A DNA stretch of 64,000 nt from Denitratisoma oestradiolicum (lineage in GTDB: Bacteria > Pseudomonadota > Gammaproteobacteria > Burkholderiales > Rhodocyclaceae), in contig NZ_LR778301.1 in NCBI RefSeq assembly GCF_902813185.1, forward strand, positions 3,948,001 to 4,012,000, in the 5' to 3' direction. Positions 56,525-64,000 of this stretch are shown here, piece by piece. Within the stretch, counting starts at the first letter, position 1. The number at the start of each line of letters is the position of its first letter. The translations under genes were made by a program, and so were the position numbers. The notes under the pieces were generated by a model, which ran no database searches, was not told the origin of the DNA, and saw nothing but the letters and a program-made list of their open reading frames with translations.

Positions 56525-58396
56525 ATGAATCCCTTCGTCTCCAGCCATTCGTGGCGATTTTTCCGAGCCGGTGGTTTCGATCAGGTTCGCCTCGACAGCG
56601 GCGCCGATCTGCTGGCCATCGGAGACCTGGACCAGAAGCTATGGGTAGCCCTTTCCTGCCCTACCCGGGGCATAGCGTTCGATGAAGAAACCCTGCGCCT
56701 GATCGACAGCGATGGCGACGGCCACATCCGTGCCCCGGAGCTGATTGCTGCCGTGGCCTGGGCCGGCCAGCGTCTGAGCCGTACCGAGGTGTTGGGACAG
56801 GATCTGCCCGGGGTGCCTCTCGATGCCATTCGGGAAGAGGCAGATTCGGCGCTTTACCAGGCGGCCCGGGCGATAGTCGCCGATCTGGGACGGCCCGAGG
56901 ATCAGCCCATCGGCGTGGAGGAAATTGCCGCGGCGGAAACCCGCTGGCTGGAAGCAGCCGAGGGCGCCTGGCGGGAGGCTGCCGTCAGCAGTCCCCTGGG
57001 AGAAGCCACAGCGGTGGCCCACGAGGCGCTGGAAGCGGTGCGCGGGAAGATCGACGACTATTTTCTGCGTTGCCGCCTGGCCGCCTTCGATGACTGTGCC
57101 GGCGCGGCCCTCAACGCCGATGAGGCCACCTACAGAACCTTGTCCGCGCCGCCCCTGCTGGCGGCTGACACCCTGGCCGGCCTGCCCCTGGCTCGCATCG
57201 AGGCCGGGCGGGCGTTGCCCCTGGATATCGGCCTGAATCCAGCCTGGGCGGAGCCGGTGAAAACTCTTAACCAGATGCTGCTGACCCCCTTGCTGGGCGC
57301 CCTGGACGGGCTGAGCGAAGCCCAATGGACGGCCGCCAAGGAAGCCCTCGCTCCCTATGGCCAGTGGCTGGCCGCCCGGCCCGGGGAGGTCGGTGTCGCC
57401 GCGAGCGCCCTGGCCGATCTGGAGCGGCTGGCCCGCTACGTGCGCGACCTGATGCCCCTGGCCAACAACTTCGTGGCCTTTCGCGATTTCTATACCCGGC
57501 GGGGCAAGGCCGTGTTTCAGTGCGGCACGCTGTATCTGGACGGCAGGGCGGCGGAACTGTGCGTGACCGTGGCCGATCCGGTCCGTCATGGGGCACTGGC
57601 CACCCTGTCCCGGATGTGCCTGGTGTATTGCGATTGCGTCAGGCGAGGCGAGGCAGGCGAGGAAAAGACCACCATCGCCGCGGCCTTCACCGCCGGCGAT
57701 GCGGACCAGTTGCTGGCGGGGCGCAATGGCGTGTTCTATGACCGCAAGGGCCGGGACTGGGATGCCACCATCACCCGTATCGTGGATCACCCCATCAGCC
57801 TGCGCCAGGCCTTCTGGTCGCCCTATCGCCGCCTGAGCCGCTTCATTTCCGAGCAGGTGCAGAAAATGGCGGCCAGCCGGGCCGGCGCGGCCGAGGCGCG
57901 GATGGCCGCGGCGGCCTTGGAAATGGGGCAGCGGGCGGCCTCGCCCCAGGCGGCGCCGGCAGCTCCGTCTCCGCCCTTCGATGTGGGAAAGTTCGCCGGC
58001 ATCTTTGCCGCCATCGGCCTGGCGGTGGGTGCCCTGGGCACCGCCATCGCCGCCACCGTGACCGGTCTGCTGAACCTCAAGGCCTGGCAGTGGCCATTTG
58101 CCCTGATGGCACTGCTGCTGATAGTCTCCGGCCCGGCCATGGTGATTGCCTGGTTCAAGCTGCGCTCCCGCAACCTGGGCCCCCTGCTGGATGCCAATGG
58201 CTGGGCCGTGAATGCACGGGCCCGCATCAACATTCCCTTCGGCACCTCCCTGACCGGTCTGGCCCAGTTGCCGCCGGGCGCGGAACGGGCGCTGACCGAT
58301 CCCTATGCCGACAAGAGCGCCCCCTGGTGGCTCTACCCCCTGCTGCTGCTGGTTGCCGTCGGTTGTCTCTATGCCATCGCTGAACTCGTGACATGA
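56525..58396 (+). CDS. EF-hand-containing membrane protein, unknown function
   Basis: The 623-residue protein has a complete EF-hand loop at residues 61-72 (DSDGDGHIRAPE) with Asp61, Asp63, Asp65 and Glu72 in ligand positions. A long cytosolic-looking helical region follows. Near the C-terminus are hydrophobic segments (about 490-520, FALMALLLIVSGPAMVIAW, and WLYPLLLLVAVGCLYAIAELV). I recognise no named family. It overlaps the MBL hydrolase by ATGA, so the two may work together. Calcium-dependent membrane signalling is a guess. Confidence 0.75.
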   Translation: MNPFVSSHSWRFFRAGGFDQVRLDSGADLLAIGDLDQKLWVALSCPTRGIAFDEETLRLIDSDGDGHIRAPELIAAVAWAGQRLSRTEVLGQDLPGVPLDAIREEADSALYQAARAIVADLGRPEDQPIGVEEIAAAETRWLEAAEGAWREAAVSSPLGEATAVAHEALEAVRGKIDDYFLRCRLAAFDDCAGAALNADEATYRTLSAPPLLAADTLAGLPLARIEAGRALPLDIGLNPAWAEPVKTLNQMLLTPLLGALDGLSEAQWTAAKEALAPYGQWLAARPGEVGVAASALADLERLARYVRDLMPLANNFVAFRDFYTRRGKAVFQCGTLYLDGRAAELCVTVADPVRHGALATLSRMCLVYCDCVRRGEAGEEKTTIAAAFTAGDADQLLAGRNGVFYDRKGRDWDATITRIVDHPISLRQAFWSPYRRLSRFISEQVQKMAASRAGAAEARMAAAALEMGQRAASPQAAPAAPSPPFDVGKFAGIFAAIGLAVGALGTAIAATVTGLLNLKAWQWPFALMALLLIVSGPAMVIAWFKLRSRNLGPLLDANGWAVNARARINIPFGTSLTGLAQLPPGAERALTDPYADKSAPWWLYPLLLLVAVGCLYAIAELVT

Positions 58397-59037
58397 AATA
58401 CACCATCATCCCCGTGACACCCTTCATGCAGAACTGCTCCCTGCTGATCTGCGAGACAAGCCAACGCGCCGCCCTGGTGGACCCGGGGGGCGACACCGAG
58501 CGCATCCTGGCCACCGTTGCCAAGGCCGGCGTGACCCTGGAAAAGATTTTCCTCACCCACGGCCACCTGGACCATGCCGGCGGCGCTGGCACCATCGCCC
58601 ATCAGTTGGGAATCCCGATCGAAGGCCCCCAGCGTAGCGAAGAAGCCCTGATCCAGTCCCTGCCCGAACAGGGGCGGCATTTCGGCCTGGGTTTCGGCGG
58701 CGAGGCCTTCACGCCCAACCGATGGCTGGAGCAGGGCGATGTAGTGAACTTCGGCGAGCAAACCCTGGAAGTCAGCTATTGTCCGGGGCACACCCCAGGG
58801 CATGTGATCTACTTTCACCGCGCCAGCGCCATGGCCTGGGTGGGGGACGTGCTGTTCGCCGGTTCCATCGGCCGCACCGATCTGCCTGGCGGCGACCATC
58901 GCGCCCTGATCCGCTCCATCCGGGAAAGGCTCTGGCCCCTGGGCGATGAGGTGGAATTCGTCCCTGGCCACGGCCCCAACTCCACTTTCGGCCGGGAGCG
59001 CCGCACCAACCCCTTCGTGGCCGATGACCTGTTCTGA
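58393..59037 (+). CDS. MBL-fold metallo-hydrolase (glyoxalase II/YcbL-like)
   Basis: The 214-residue protein has the metal motif THGHLDH with His56, His58, Asp60 and His61, then CPGHTPGHV and FVPGHGPNSTFG. This YcbL-type layout is usually called hydroxyacylglutathione hydrolase-like, but the substrate is unproven. It overlaps the EF-hand gene stop and stands 37 bp before the carbonic anhydrase gene. Confidence 0.88.
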   Translation: MKYTIIPVTPFMQNCSLLICETSQRAALVDPGGDTERILATVAKAGVTLEKIFLTHGHLDHAGGAGTIAHQLGIPIEGPQRSEEALIQSLPEQGRHFGLGFGGEAFTPNRWLEQGDVVNFGEQTLEVSYCPGHTPGHVIYFHRASAMAWVGDVLFAGSIGRTDLPGGDHRALIRSIRERLWPLGDEVEFVPGHGPNSTFGRERRTNPFVADDLF

Positions 59038-59074
59038 GGCAGGACCTTGAAAGCGCTGTAGCGGACCTGAAAAA

Positions 59075-59758
59075 ATGAAAAACAGAAACCTGGAACACCT
59101 GTTCGAGAACAATCGGCGCTGGGCGGAAAAAATCCGTGCCGAGGACCCGGACTTCTTTTCCAAGCTGGCGGAACTGCAATCCCCCGAATACCTGTGGATC
59201 GGCTGTTCGGACTCTCGCGTTCCGGCCAACCAGATCACCGGCCTCCTGCCGGGCGAAGTCTTCGTTCATCGCAATATCGCCAACATGGTGGCCCATACCG
59301 ATCTGAACTGCCTGTCGGTGGTGCAGTTCGCGGTGGATGTGCTCAAGGTGCGCCACATCATGGTGGTGGGGCACTATGGCTGCGGCGGCGTGCGGACTGC
59401 CCTGGACAACGAGCGCCTGGGCCTGATCGACAACTGGCTGCGGATGATTCAGGATGTGCGGGACAAGCACCAGGCCCTGCTGGATCGCTTTTCCGGCGAA
59501 GACCGGACGGATCGACTCTGCGAACTCAATATCGTCGAGCAAGTGGTCAATCTCTCCCACAGCACCGTGGTGCGCGATGCCTGGGCCCGGGGCCAGGAGC
59601 TGACCCTTCACGGCTGGGTCTATTGCCTGACCGACGGTCTGATGCGGGATACCGAAATCACCATCTCCCGACCGGAAGACGTGGCTGCCAGCTACCAACA
59701 TGCCCTGGCCGACATTGCTGCCGGTGGTTGCTGCACCTGCGACACCTCCTGCGGCTAG
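59075..59758 (+). CDS. can: beta-class carbonic anhydrase
   Basis: The 227-residue zinc enzyme interconverts CO2 and bicarbonate. Zinc ligands are Cys44 (WIGCSDSRV), His100 and Cys103 (VGHYGCGGV), with the Asp46-Arg48 pair for catalysis. The last residues (CCTCDTSCG) are unusually cysteine-rich for the family. It probably supplies bicarbonate for carboxylation reactions. Confidence 0.93.
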   Translation: MKNRNLEHLFENNRRWAEKIRAEDPDFFSKLAELQSPEYLWIGCSDSRVPANQITGLLPGEVFVHRNIANMVAHTDLNCLSVVQFAVDVLKVRHIMVVGHYGCGGVRTALDNERLGLIDNWLRMIQDVRDKHQALLDRFSGEDRTDRLCELNIVEQVVNLSHSTVVRDAWARGQELTLHGWVYCLTDGLMRDTEITISRPEDVAASYQHALADIAAGGCCTCDTSCG

Positions 59759-59781
59759 CCCGATTTCATCGGGAGACGAAC

Positions 59782-60828
59782 ATGCCGCGCCCCCCATTCG
59801 ATCGTGTTCCCACTGTTTTCGCGCTCTCCTTGCTGGTCGGGGGCTGCCTGTTGGTGTTGTGGCCCTTTCTTACCGCACTGGTCTGGGCCGCCATCCTGGC
59901 CTCGACCAGTTGGCCGGGTTTTCTCTGGCTGGATCGCCGTGTCGGAGGGCGCCGGGTCGTGGCGGCCAGCCTGATGATTTTGCTGGTGGCCGTGGTTCTG
60001 CTTGGGCCGGTGGCCATCGTGGCATTGGTGCTGGCCGACAACGTCGCCGAACTCGACCGAGCCGCCACCGCCCTGTTTCAGAACGGCTTGCCTGACGCGC
60101 CCGCATGGCTGGCCAAACTGCCCCTGGTCGGACAGTCCGGCTACGACTACTGGCAAAGGTTCGCTCACGACGGGGCGCAACTGACAGTCGAATTGCAGAA
60201 ACTGGCCAAGCCGGCGAAGGATGCCGCCCTGGTCGGGGGCCGCATTGTCGGCCAGGGCGTGATTGACATTGCCCTGTCCATATTTCTCGCCTTCTTTTTC
60301 TTTCTGCATGGCGAGGCGCTGTCCCGGCGTCTGGGCATCGCCCTGGGCCGTCTGAGCAGAGACCGCGCCAGCTACCTGCTGGGGATCGCCAGAGGAGCCG
60401 TGACCGGGGTGATCTACGGCATTCTCGGTACCGGACTGGCCCAGGGCATCCTGGCGGCCATGGGTTTTGCCATCGCGGGCGTACCCGGTGCGGTGCTGCT
60501 TGGGCTGGCCACCTTTTTCCTGTCCGTCGTCCCCGTTGGCCCACCCCTGGTCTGGGGCGGCGCGGCGATCTGGCTGCTCCAGCAGGGGGAGCCAGGCTGG
60601 GCGGCCTTCGTTGCCGCCTGGGGCTTTTTTCTGGTCAGCATGGCGGATAACCTGATCAAGCCTTTCATCATCAGCCGCGGCGCCAGCCTTCCCTTCGCCG
60701 TCGTCTTCCTGGGCATGCTTGGCGGGGTGCTGGCCTTTGGCGTGATTGGCGCCTTCCTTGGCCCGGCCTTGCTGGCGGTGGGCTACCGCCTTGCCATTGA
60801 ATGGACCGCCATGGAGAGCCCCGCCTGA
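59782..60828 (+). CDS. AI-2E-family transporter (YdiK/PerM-like)
   Basis: The 348-residue protein has about seven or eight membrane segments. The family segments include LWPFLTALVWAAILA at the start and IIGxx-like GVAGVPGAVLLGLATFFLSVVPVGPPLVW and DNLIKPFIISRGASLPFAVVFLGMLGGV later. The ATG at 59782 follows CGGGAG. The substrate is not known; the AI-2 label comes from the E. coli family and may not apply. Confidence 0.85.
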   Translation: MPRPPFDRVPTVFALSLLVGGCLLVLWPFLTALVWAAILASTSWPGFLWLDRRVGGRRVVAASLMILLVAVVLLGPVAIVALVLADNVAELDRAATALFQNGLPDAPAWLAKLPLVGQSGYDYWQRFAHDGAQLTVELQKLAKPAKDAALVGGRIVGQGVIDIALSIFLAFFFFLHGEALSRRLGIALGRLSRDRASYLLGIARGAVTGVIYGILGTGLAQGILAAMGFAIAGVPGAVLLGLATFFLSVVPVGPPLVWGGAAIWLLQQGEPGWAAFVAAWGFFLVSMADNLIKPFIISRGASLPFAVVFLGMLGGVLAFGVIGAFLGPALLAVGYRLAIEWTAMESPA

Positions 60829-60864
60829 CGCACTCCTCGGGGGTAGTGCTGGCGACCCTGCGCG

Positions 60865-61983
60865 TTAGGGGCGGGGAATGGACAGAATGTGCCGGCTGAT
60901 GAAACTGCCCAGGAACCAACGCTTGCCCTGGGGCACCGCCACCGTGGCGCCCTCCAGGGCCGTTCCATCCTGTCTGAACAGGCGGGTCGTGGCCAGGGTC
61001 GAGGAATCGAGGGCAGTGACATGGAAGGGCGCTGGACAGTGCCCTGCCACCTTGCCGCAGACATCGGCCCGGTAGGGGCCTTCGAAGCCCGTGGCCAGCA
61101 GGCGCCGGCCATCCCAGGACAGCCGCTCGGCCTGGAGCCCGGGCGCCGTCGCCACCTGTGCCCCCGTTGCCACGACCACCTTGCGCACTTCGGCCCGCAG
61201 CCCGCCGACGCTGTAATAGACATGGCGCCCGTCGCTGTCGCTCTGGATGCCCTTGGGCAGGGTGCCCCCGGAGCCGGGTATCTGCTTCCAGCCCGCGCCG
61301 GGCGCCCAGGTCAGGACAAACCCGGTGTCCTCCCCCCGGGCCACGACAGCGCCGATGCGCGCCACAAGATCGAGCCGGTGGCCATCAATCATGTTGGTGG
61401 CGGCAAAGGCTCCCCCGGGCAGGGCCGCCACATCACCCAGCAGGCTGGTCGGCGGCGCCACCACGCAGCCCCGCCATTGGAGACCGTCGCGGCCCAGCTC
61501 GAAGAACTCCACCGACTCGCGCACGCCATGGTTCACCACCAGCACCTGCCAGACACCATCGTTCCGGCGGGACAGGTGCAGCCCCCCTGGCGACAGGGCG
61601 GAACCGATTTCCTCGGGGCAGGCGGGATCGCCCCAGCCCTTGCGCGGGTTGCTGCGCACCAGGGCACCGGGTCGGGGGTAGGCCGGCACCCTCTCGCCGC
61701 TGGCCCCATCCACCCGGGTCAATTGCCCCGGCTTCCAGCTCACGCCGAAAGTGGTGTTGCCCATGTTCATCTGGGTCACCAGCAGATGCCGTCCATCGGG
61801 CAGGGCCTCCAGATCGCCGGGCTGATGCAGGCCGCAAATGGGCTTCAACCCGTCCTGGGGCGCACACTCTGCTGGCCCCGCGGCCAGGGCGAGTGGGGGC
61901 AAGGCGGCCAGCAGGACGGCGAAAAGGCGGAGCATCACCCCATCGGGGCGCAAGACACGGGGGCGGGCAATGGAGATTTTCAT
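60865..61983 (-). CDS. secreted SMP-30/gluconolactonase-like beta-propeller protein
   Basis: The 372-residue protein has a hydrophobic export signal (MLRLFAVLLAALPPLALAAG) that follows a 16-residue charged N-terminus. The ATG at 61935 just before it could therefore be the true start. The rest repeats short beta-strand segments (LEALPDGRHLLVTQMNMG, GLHLSRRNDGVWQVLVVNH, HVYYSVGGLRAEVRKVVVA), fitting a propeller of the SMP-30/strictosidine-synthase class. The function is unknown. Confidence 0.65.
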   Translation of the reverse strand: MKISIARPRVLRPDGVMLRLFAVLLAALPPLALAAGPAECAPQDGLKPICGLHQPGDLEALPDGRHLLVTQMNMGNTTFGVSWKPGQLTRVDGASGERVPAYPRPGALVRSNPRKGWGDPACPEEIGSALSPGGLHLSRRNDGVWQVLVVNHGVRESVEFFELGRDGLQWRGCVVAPPTSLLGDVAALPGGAFAATNMIDGHRLDLVARIGAVVARGEDTGFVLTWAPGAGWKQIPGSGGTLPKGIQSDSDGRHVYYSVGGLRAEVRKVVVATGAQVATAPGLQAERLSWDGRRLLATGFEGPYRADVCGKVAGHCPAPFHVTALDSSTLATTRLFRQDGTALEGATVAVPQGKRWFLGSFISRHILSIPRP

Positions 61984-62114
61984 GATGGAACTGTATCGCT
62001 TATGGGGGACCCAGAGCGACGTTTTATGGCTTAGGCCCGGAATCAGCCAAAAGACAGGAATTAAGCTTCTGTCATGCAAAGTCGGCTTCCCTGACAAATC
62101 ACAAGGACGCGGCT

Positions 62115-62341
62115 TTATGTGCCCCACAAGGTCGACAACGGCGCCGCCCAGATTCCGTCTCCGAGCGGCATCGTCTCGGCACCGTCATAGAGCAATACGC
62201 CCATCTTGAATGGGTCGCCCGCGATGCTGGCCAACTTTCTCGGGCCACGCAGATCCCTTTCCTTGACGGTGGCGGCCGCTTTCACCTTGACGCCCACCAG
62301 TTTCCCCGCCGCGTTCTCGATCACGACCTCGACCCCTTCTC
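62115..62341 (-). pseudogene. C-terminal remnant of a DUF4143-type ATPase
   Basis: Reverse-strand codons give VEVVIENAAGKLVGVKVKAA and continue to GDGIWAAPLSTLWGT with a TAA at 62115-62117. This is the usual C-terminal end of AAA/DUF4143 ATP-binding proteins. Nothing homologous precedes residue V, where the sequence passes into a GC-rich repeat (62358-62400). The whole ATPase domain has been lost. The 130 bp between this remnant and the propeller gene shows no further gene. Confidence 0.7.
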
Positions 62342-62357
62342 CACTCGCTGCGACCGA

Positions 62358-62400
62358 AGGAAGTCCCTGTGGGAGAGAGGGGCCGGGAGAGAGAGGGGAA
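62358..62400. repeat. GC-rich purine/pyrimidine repeat adjoining the DUF4143 remnant
   Basis: The stretch reads GTCCCTGTGGGAGAGAGG, GGCCGGGAGAGAGAGGGG on this strand, the same style of GAGAGGG-rich intergenic repeat as at 17021-17066. It fills the gap between the DUF4143 remnant and the methyltransferase stop and probably accompanied the truncation. Confidence 0.5.
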
Positions 62401-62406
62401 CTCCCC

Positions 62407-63942
62407 TTAAACGATCTGCAACGCCCTCAAAATCGGCAACTGCTTCTCCGCAAAAGCCGTGGCCTGGGCGGTGAGTTCGGCGAGGTTTTCCTCCGGGGTT
62501 TCCAGGGTCTTGATTTCCTTGACCAGCTTTTGGCCTTGAGCGGCGATGGTCTGCCAGACGAGCTGTGCCCATTCGGCGGGCTGCTTCTTGCCCTGGGCGA
62601 TACTCAACAGAAACAGTTGCTGAAAGCGATTGACGGCAAAGCCACCGCCAGTGACCGGGCTGGCCAGATAGCTGATGTCGTTGCTGCCGCGAGCTTTCTG
62701 ACACAGGTGAGCGTTGAGCTTGTCGGTTTGCTTCTTGGCCCTGGCTGTCACGGCATCGTCCTGCACCAACGCCAAGTGACCAGCCCCGGTCAGCACCATC
62801 GTGGCCTGGGTGATCTGGGCGAAGGCAATCCCCTTGTCTTTCACGGATTGCTCGATCTGGCCGAGGGTTTTGGCCTTGTGGTCGGTGAGGAGGTCGAGGA
62901 TGGGAGCGTAGACCGCCTCGCTCATGTCGGCCTCGCCCAGAGCACCGGTGACTTTCAACGATACGTCGGGGCGGTGGGTCACCAAGATGACGTTCTGTTG
63001 TCTGAGCTGCTCGGCCTGCTCCAGCGCAGTGAGCTTGCGTGCACCCTTGACCCAATAGTCACGGCGGAACTGCTGGTTGACCATGAAATCGCGCACCGTC
63101 TCGCGGAACATCGGGTCAGGAATTTCTTTGAGGAAGGCTTGCTGTTCGGCGGTCAGATTGATCGCATCAATATGATCCAGATAATGGGCCGAGCAGGCGT
63201 ATTGAAGTTTGGCTGGCGCCAAGCATTCGGCCATGGTGGCGAAATGCATGGGGTGCCAGTCACGGTTGAAGTACTCGTGCGCCAGGTAGTGGCGGTTGTA
63301 AGCCTTCATGCCTTTGAGGCGGTCTGCCACTAAAGGATTGGCACGGCTAAATGTAGGGTTGGTAGCCAAGAGCTTCTCAGCGAAGTCCAACGCACCATCA
63401 ATGCGGCTGACAATACCCCGCCCTTCGGTTCCCAGCACCTCGGCATGCTCGGTCATCAGGTGGCGCATCGGCGCAAAACTGGCCCAGCCCGGCAGGGTGT
63501 TGTAGCTGATGTAGAGCACACCACCAACCTTTAACTTCTTGCGGATGAAGTCGACGATCACCTGGCGGTTCTCATCGCTAATCCAGCTCCAGATGCCGTG
63601 CAGGCCGATGTAGTCAAAATCTGGCAGGTCTGGACGGTTGGCGAACTCGGCAAAGGCCTCGTCATAGAGCTTGGCACCTGCGCACGAAGCGCCAGCCAGT
63701 TCCTTGGCAAAGCTGGCTTGGCTGGGGTTGAAGTCGGTGCCGTGCCAGTGCGTCACTGAAGCGGCAGCGTGAAAGTTGGCACTCAGGCCTTGACCAAATC
63801 CAAGCTCGCAAGCGCTGCCAACTTCCGGGAAGACCAGCCCCTGGTTCAGAAACGCGAGTTTGACGCGGTGGGGGTTGAGTTCTTGATAGTAGCCAAAGGT
63901 GTAGCCAATGTCGGCCACGTAGCCGGCGGTCCAGTCGGTCAT
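62407..63942 (-). CDS. SAM-dependent methyltransferase with methyltransferase regulatory domain
   Basis: The 511-residue protein starts at the ATG at 63942, following GAAGGA. The N-terminal class I methyltransferase domain begins MTDWTAGYVADIGYTFGYY. Its SAM motif is ACELGFGQGLSANFHAA, followed by HGTDFNPSQ and YISYNTLPGWASF. The region after about 200 (SRANPLVADRLKGMKAYNRHYLAHEYFNRDWHP) matches the methyltransferase regulatory domain. The target is unknown. GC is lower than in the core genes, suggesting acquisition. Confidence 0.82.
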   Translation of the reverse strand: MTDWTAGYVADIGYTFGYYQELNPHRVKLAFLNQGLVFPEVGSACELGFGQGLSANFHAAASVTHWHGTDFNPSQASFAKELAGASCAGAKLYDEAFAEFANRPDLPDFDYIGLHGIWSWISDENRQVIVDFIRKKLKVGGVLYISYNTLPGWASFAPMRHLMTEHAEVLGTEGRGIVSRIDGALDFAEKLLATNPTFSRANPLVADRLKGMKAYNRHYLAHEYFNRDWHPMHFATMAECLAPAKLQYACSAHYLDHIDAINLTAEQQAFLKEIPDPMFRETVRDFMVNQQFRRDYWVKGARKLTALEQAEQLRQQNVILVTHRPDVSLKVTGALGEADMSEAVYAPILDLLTDHKAKTLGQIEQSVKDKGIAFAQITQATMVLTGAGHLALVQDDAVTARAKKQTDKLNAHLCQKARGSNDISYLASPVTGGGFAVNRFQQLFLLSIAQGKKQPAEWAQLVWQTIAAQGQKLVKEIKTLETPEENLAELTAQATAFAEKQLPILRALQIV

Positions 63943-64000
63943 GGTTTTCCTTCGCAGATTGCAGATGTACGGGGCTTTTCTGAACACATGGGGAGTGTGC

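Overview
This window is about 64 kb of a GC-rich betaproteobacterial chromosome that includes the replication-origin neighbourhood. Evidence for that lineage is the order gyrB-dnaN-dnaA / rpmH-rnpA-yidD-yidC-mnmE-mnmG-rsmG-parA-parB-atpIBEFHAGDC, the rpoN-hpf-ptsN-hprK block, and a RibBA whose GTP cyclohydrolase half is degenerate. A Rhodocyclales-like or related relative fits best, but the sequence alone does not fix the genus. No rRNA, tRNA or CRISPR array was seen.

Layout. 1-1816: a MidA-type methyltransferase (cut by the window edge) divergent from tcdA. 1955-4074: a lower-GC cassette of a small unknown ORF, an XRE/ImmA-IrrE protein and a PIN-like toxin, each joined to the next by an ATGA overlap, followed by a frameshifted restriction/helicase-like remnant. 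4158-8600: pteridine reductase, ttcA, a class V aminotransferase, a cyclase-FHA protein with an altered metal site, and two small proteins. 8731-12736 (minus): lptB-rpoN-hpf-ptsN-hprK. 12742-12955: a tandem GC-rich repeat, then recA-recX, pgpA-pncC and thiL, with a lipoprotein gene set in antiparallel between thiL and pgpA. 17134-21591 (minus): ribBA-ribH-nusB and a FadB-like fusion enzyme.

21677-28258 is a complete SUF iron-sulphur operon: Rrf2 regulator, sufB, C, D, S, U, T and a Rieske ferredoxin. A 25-bp IscR-like palindrome sits just before the regulator. 28398-35600 is an eroded genomic island: a zinc-finger-like fragment, a GIY-YIG nuclease, a helicase fragment fused by deletion to a truncated katG, then an AT-richer block (YdhR-like protein, GMC oxidoreductase, AraC regulator) and a tyrosine-integrase remnant next to the gyrB terminator.

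35892-56428 is the conserved origin region: replication genes, DnaA boxes, ribosome/tRNA-modification and membrane-insertion genes, two parS-like sites, parAB and the complete F1Fo ATP synthase operon with a clear promoter and terminator. 56525-60828 holds an EF-hand membrane protein, an MBL hydrolase, a beta carbonic anhydrase and an AI-2E-family permease. 60865-63942 (minus) has a secreted beta-propeller-like protein, a DUF4143 remnant beside a repeat, and a methyltransferase with a regulatory domain.

A recurring theme is GC-rich palindromic repeats in many gaps. One copy lies in frame inside nusB, and another pair lies where lptB has lost its usual lptA/lptC neighbours. Coordinates of coding regions include the stop codon.
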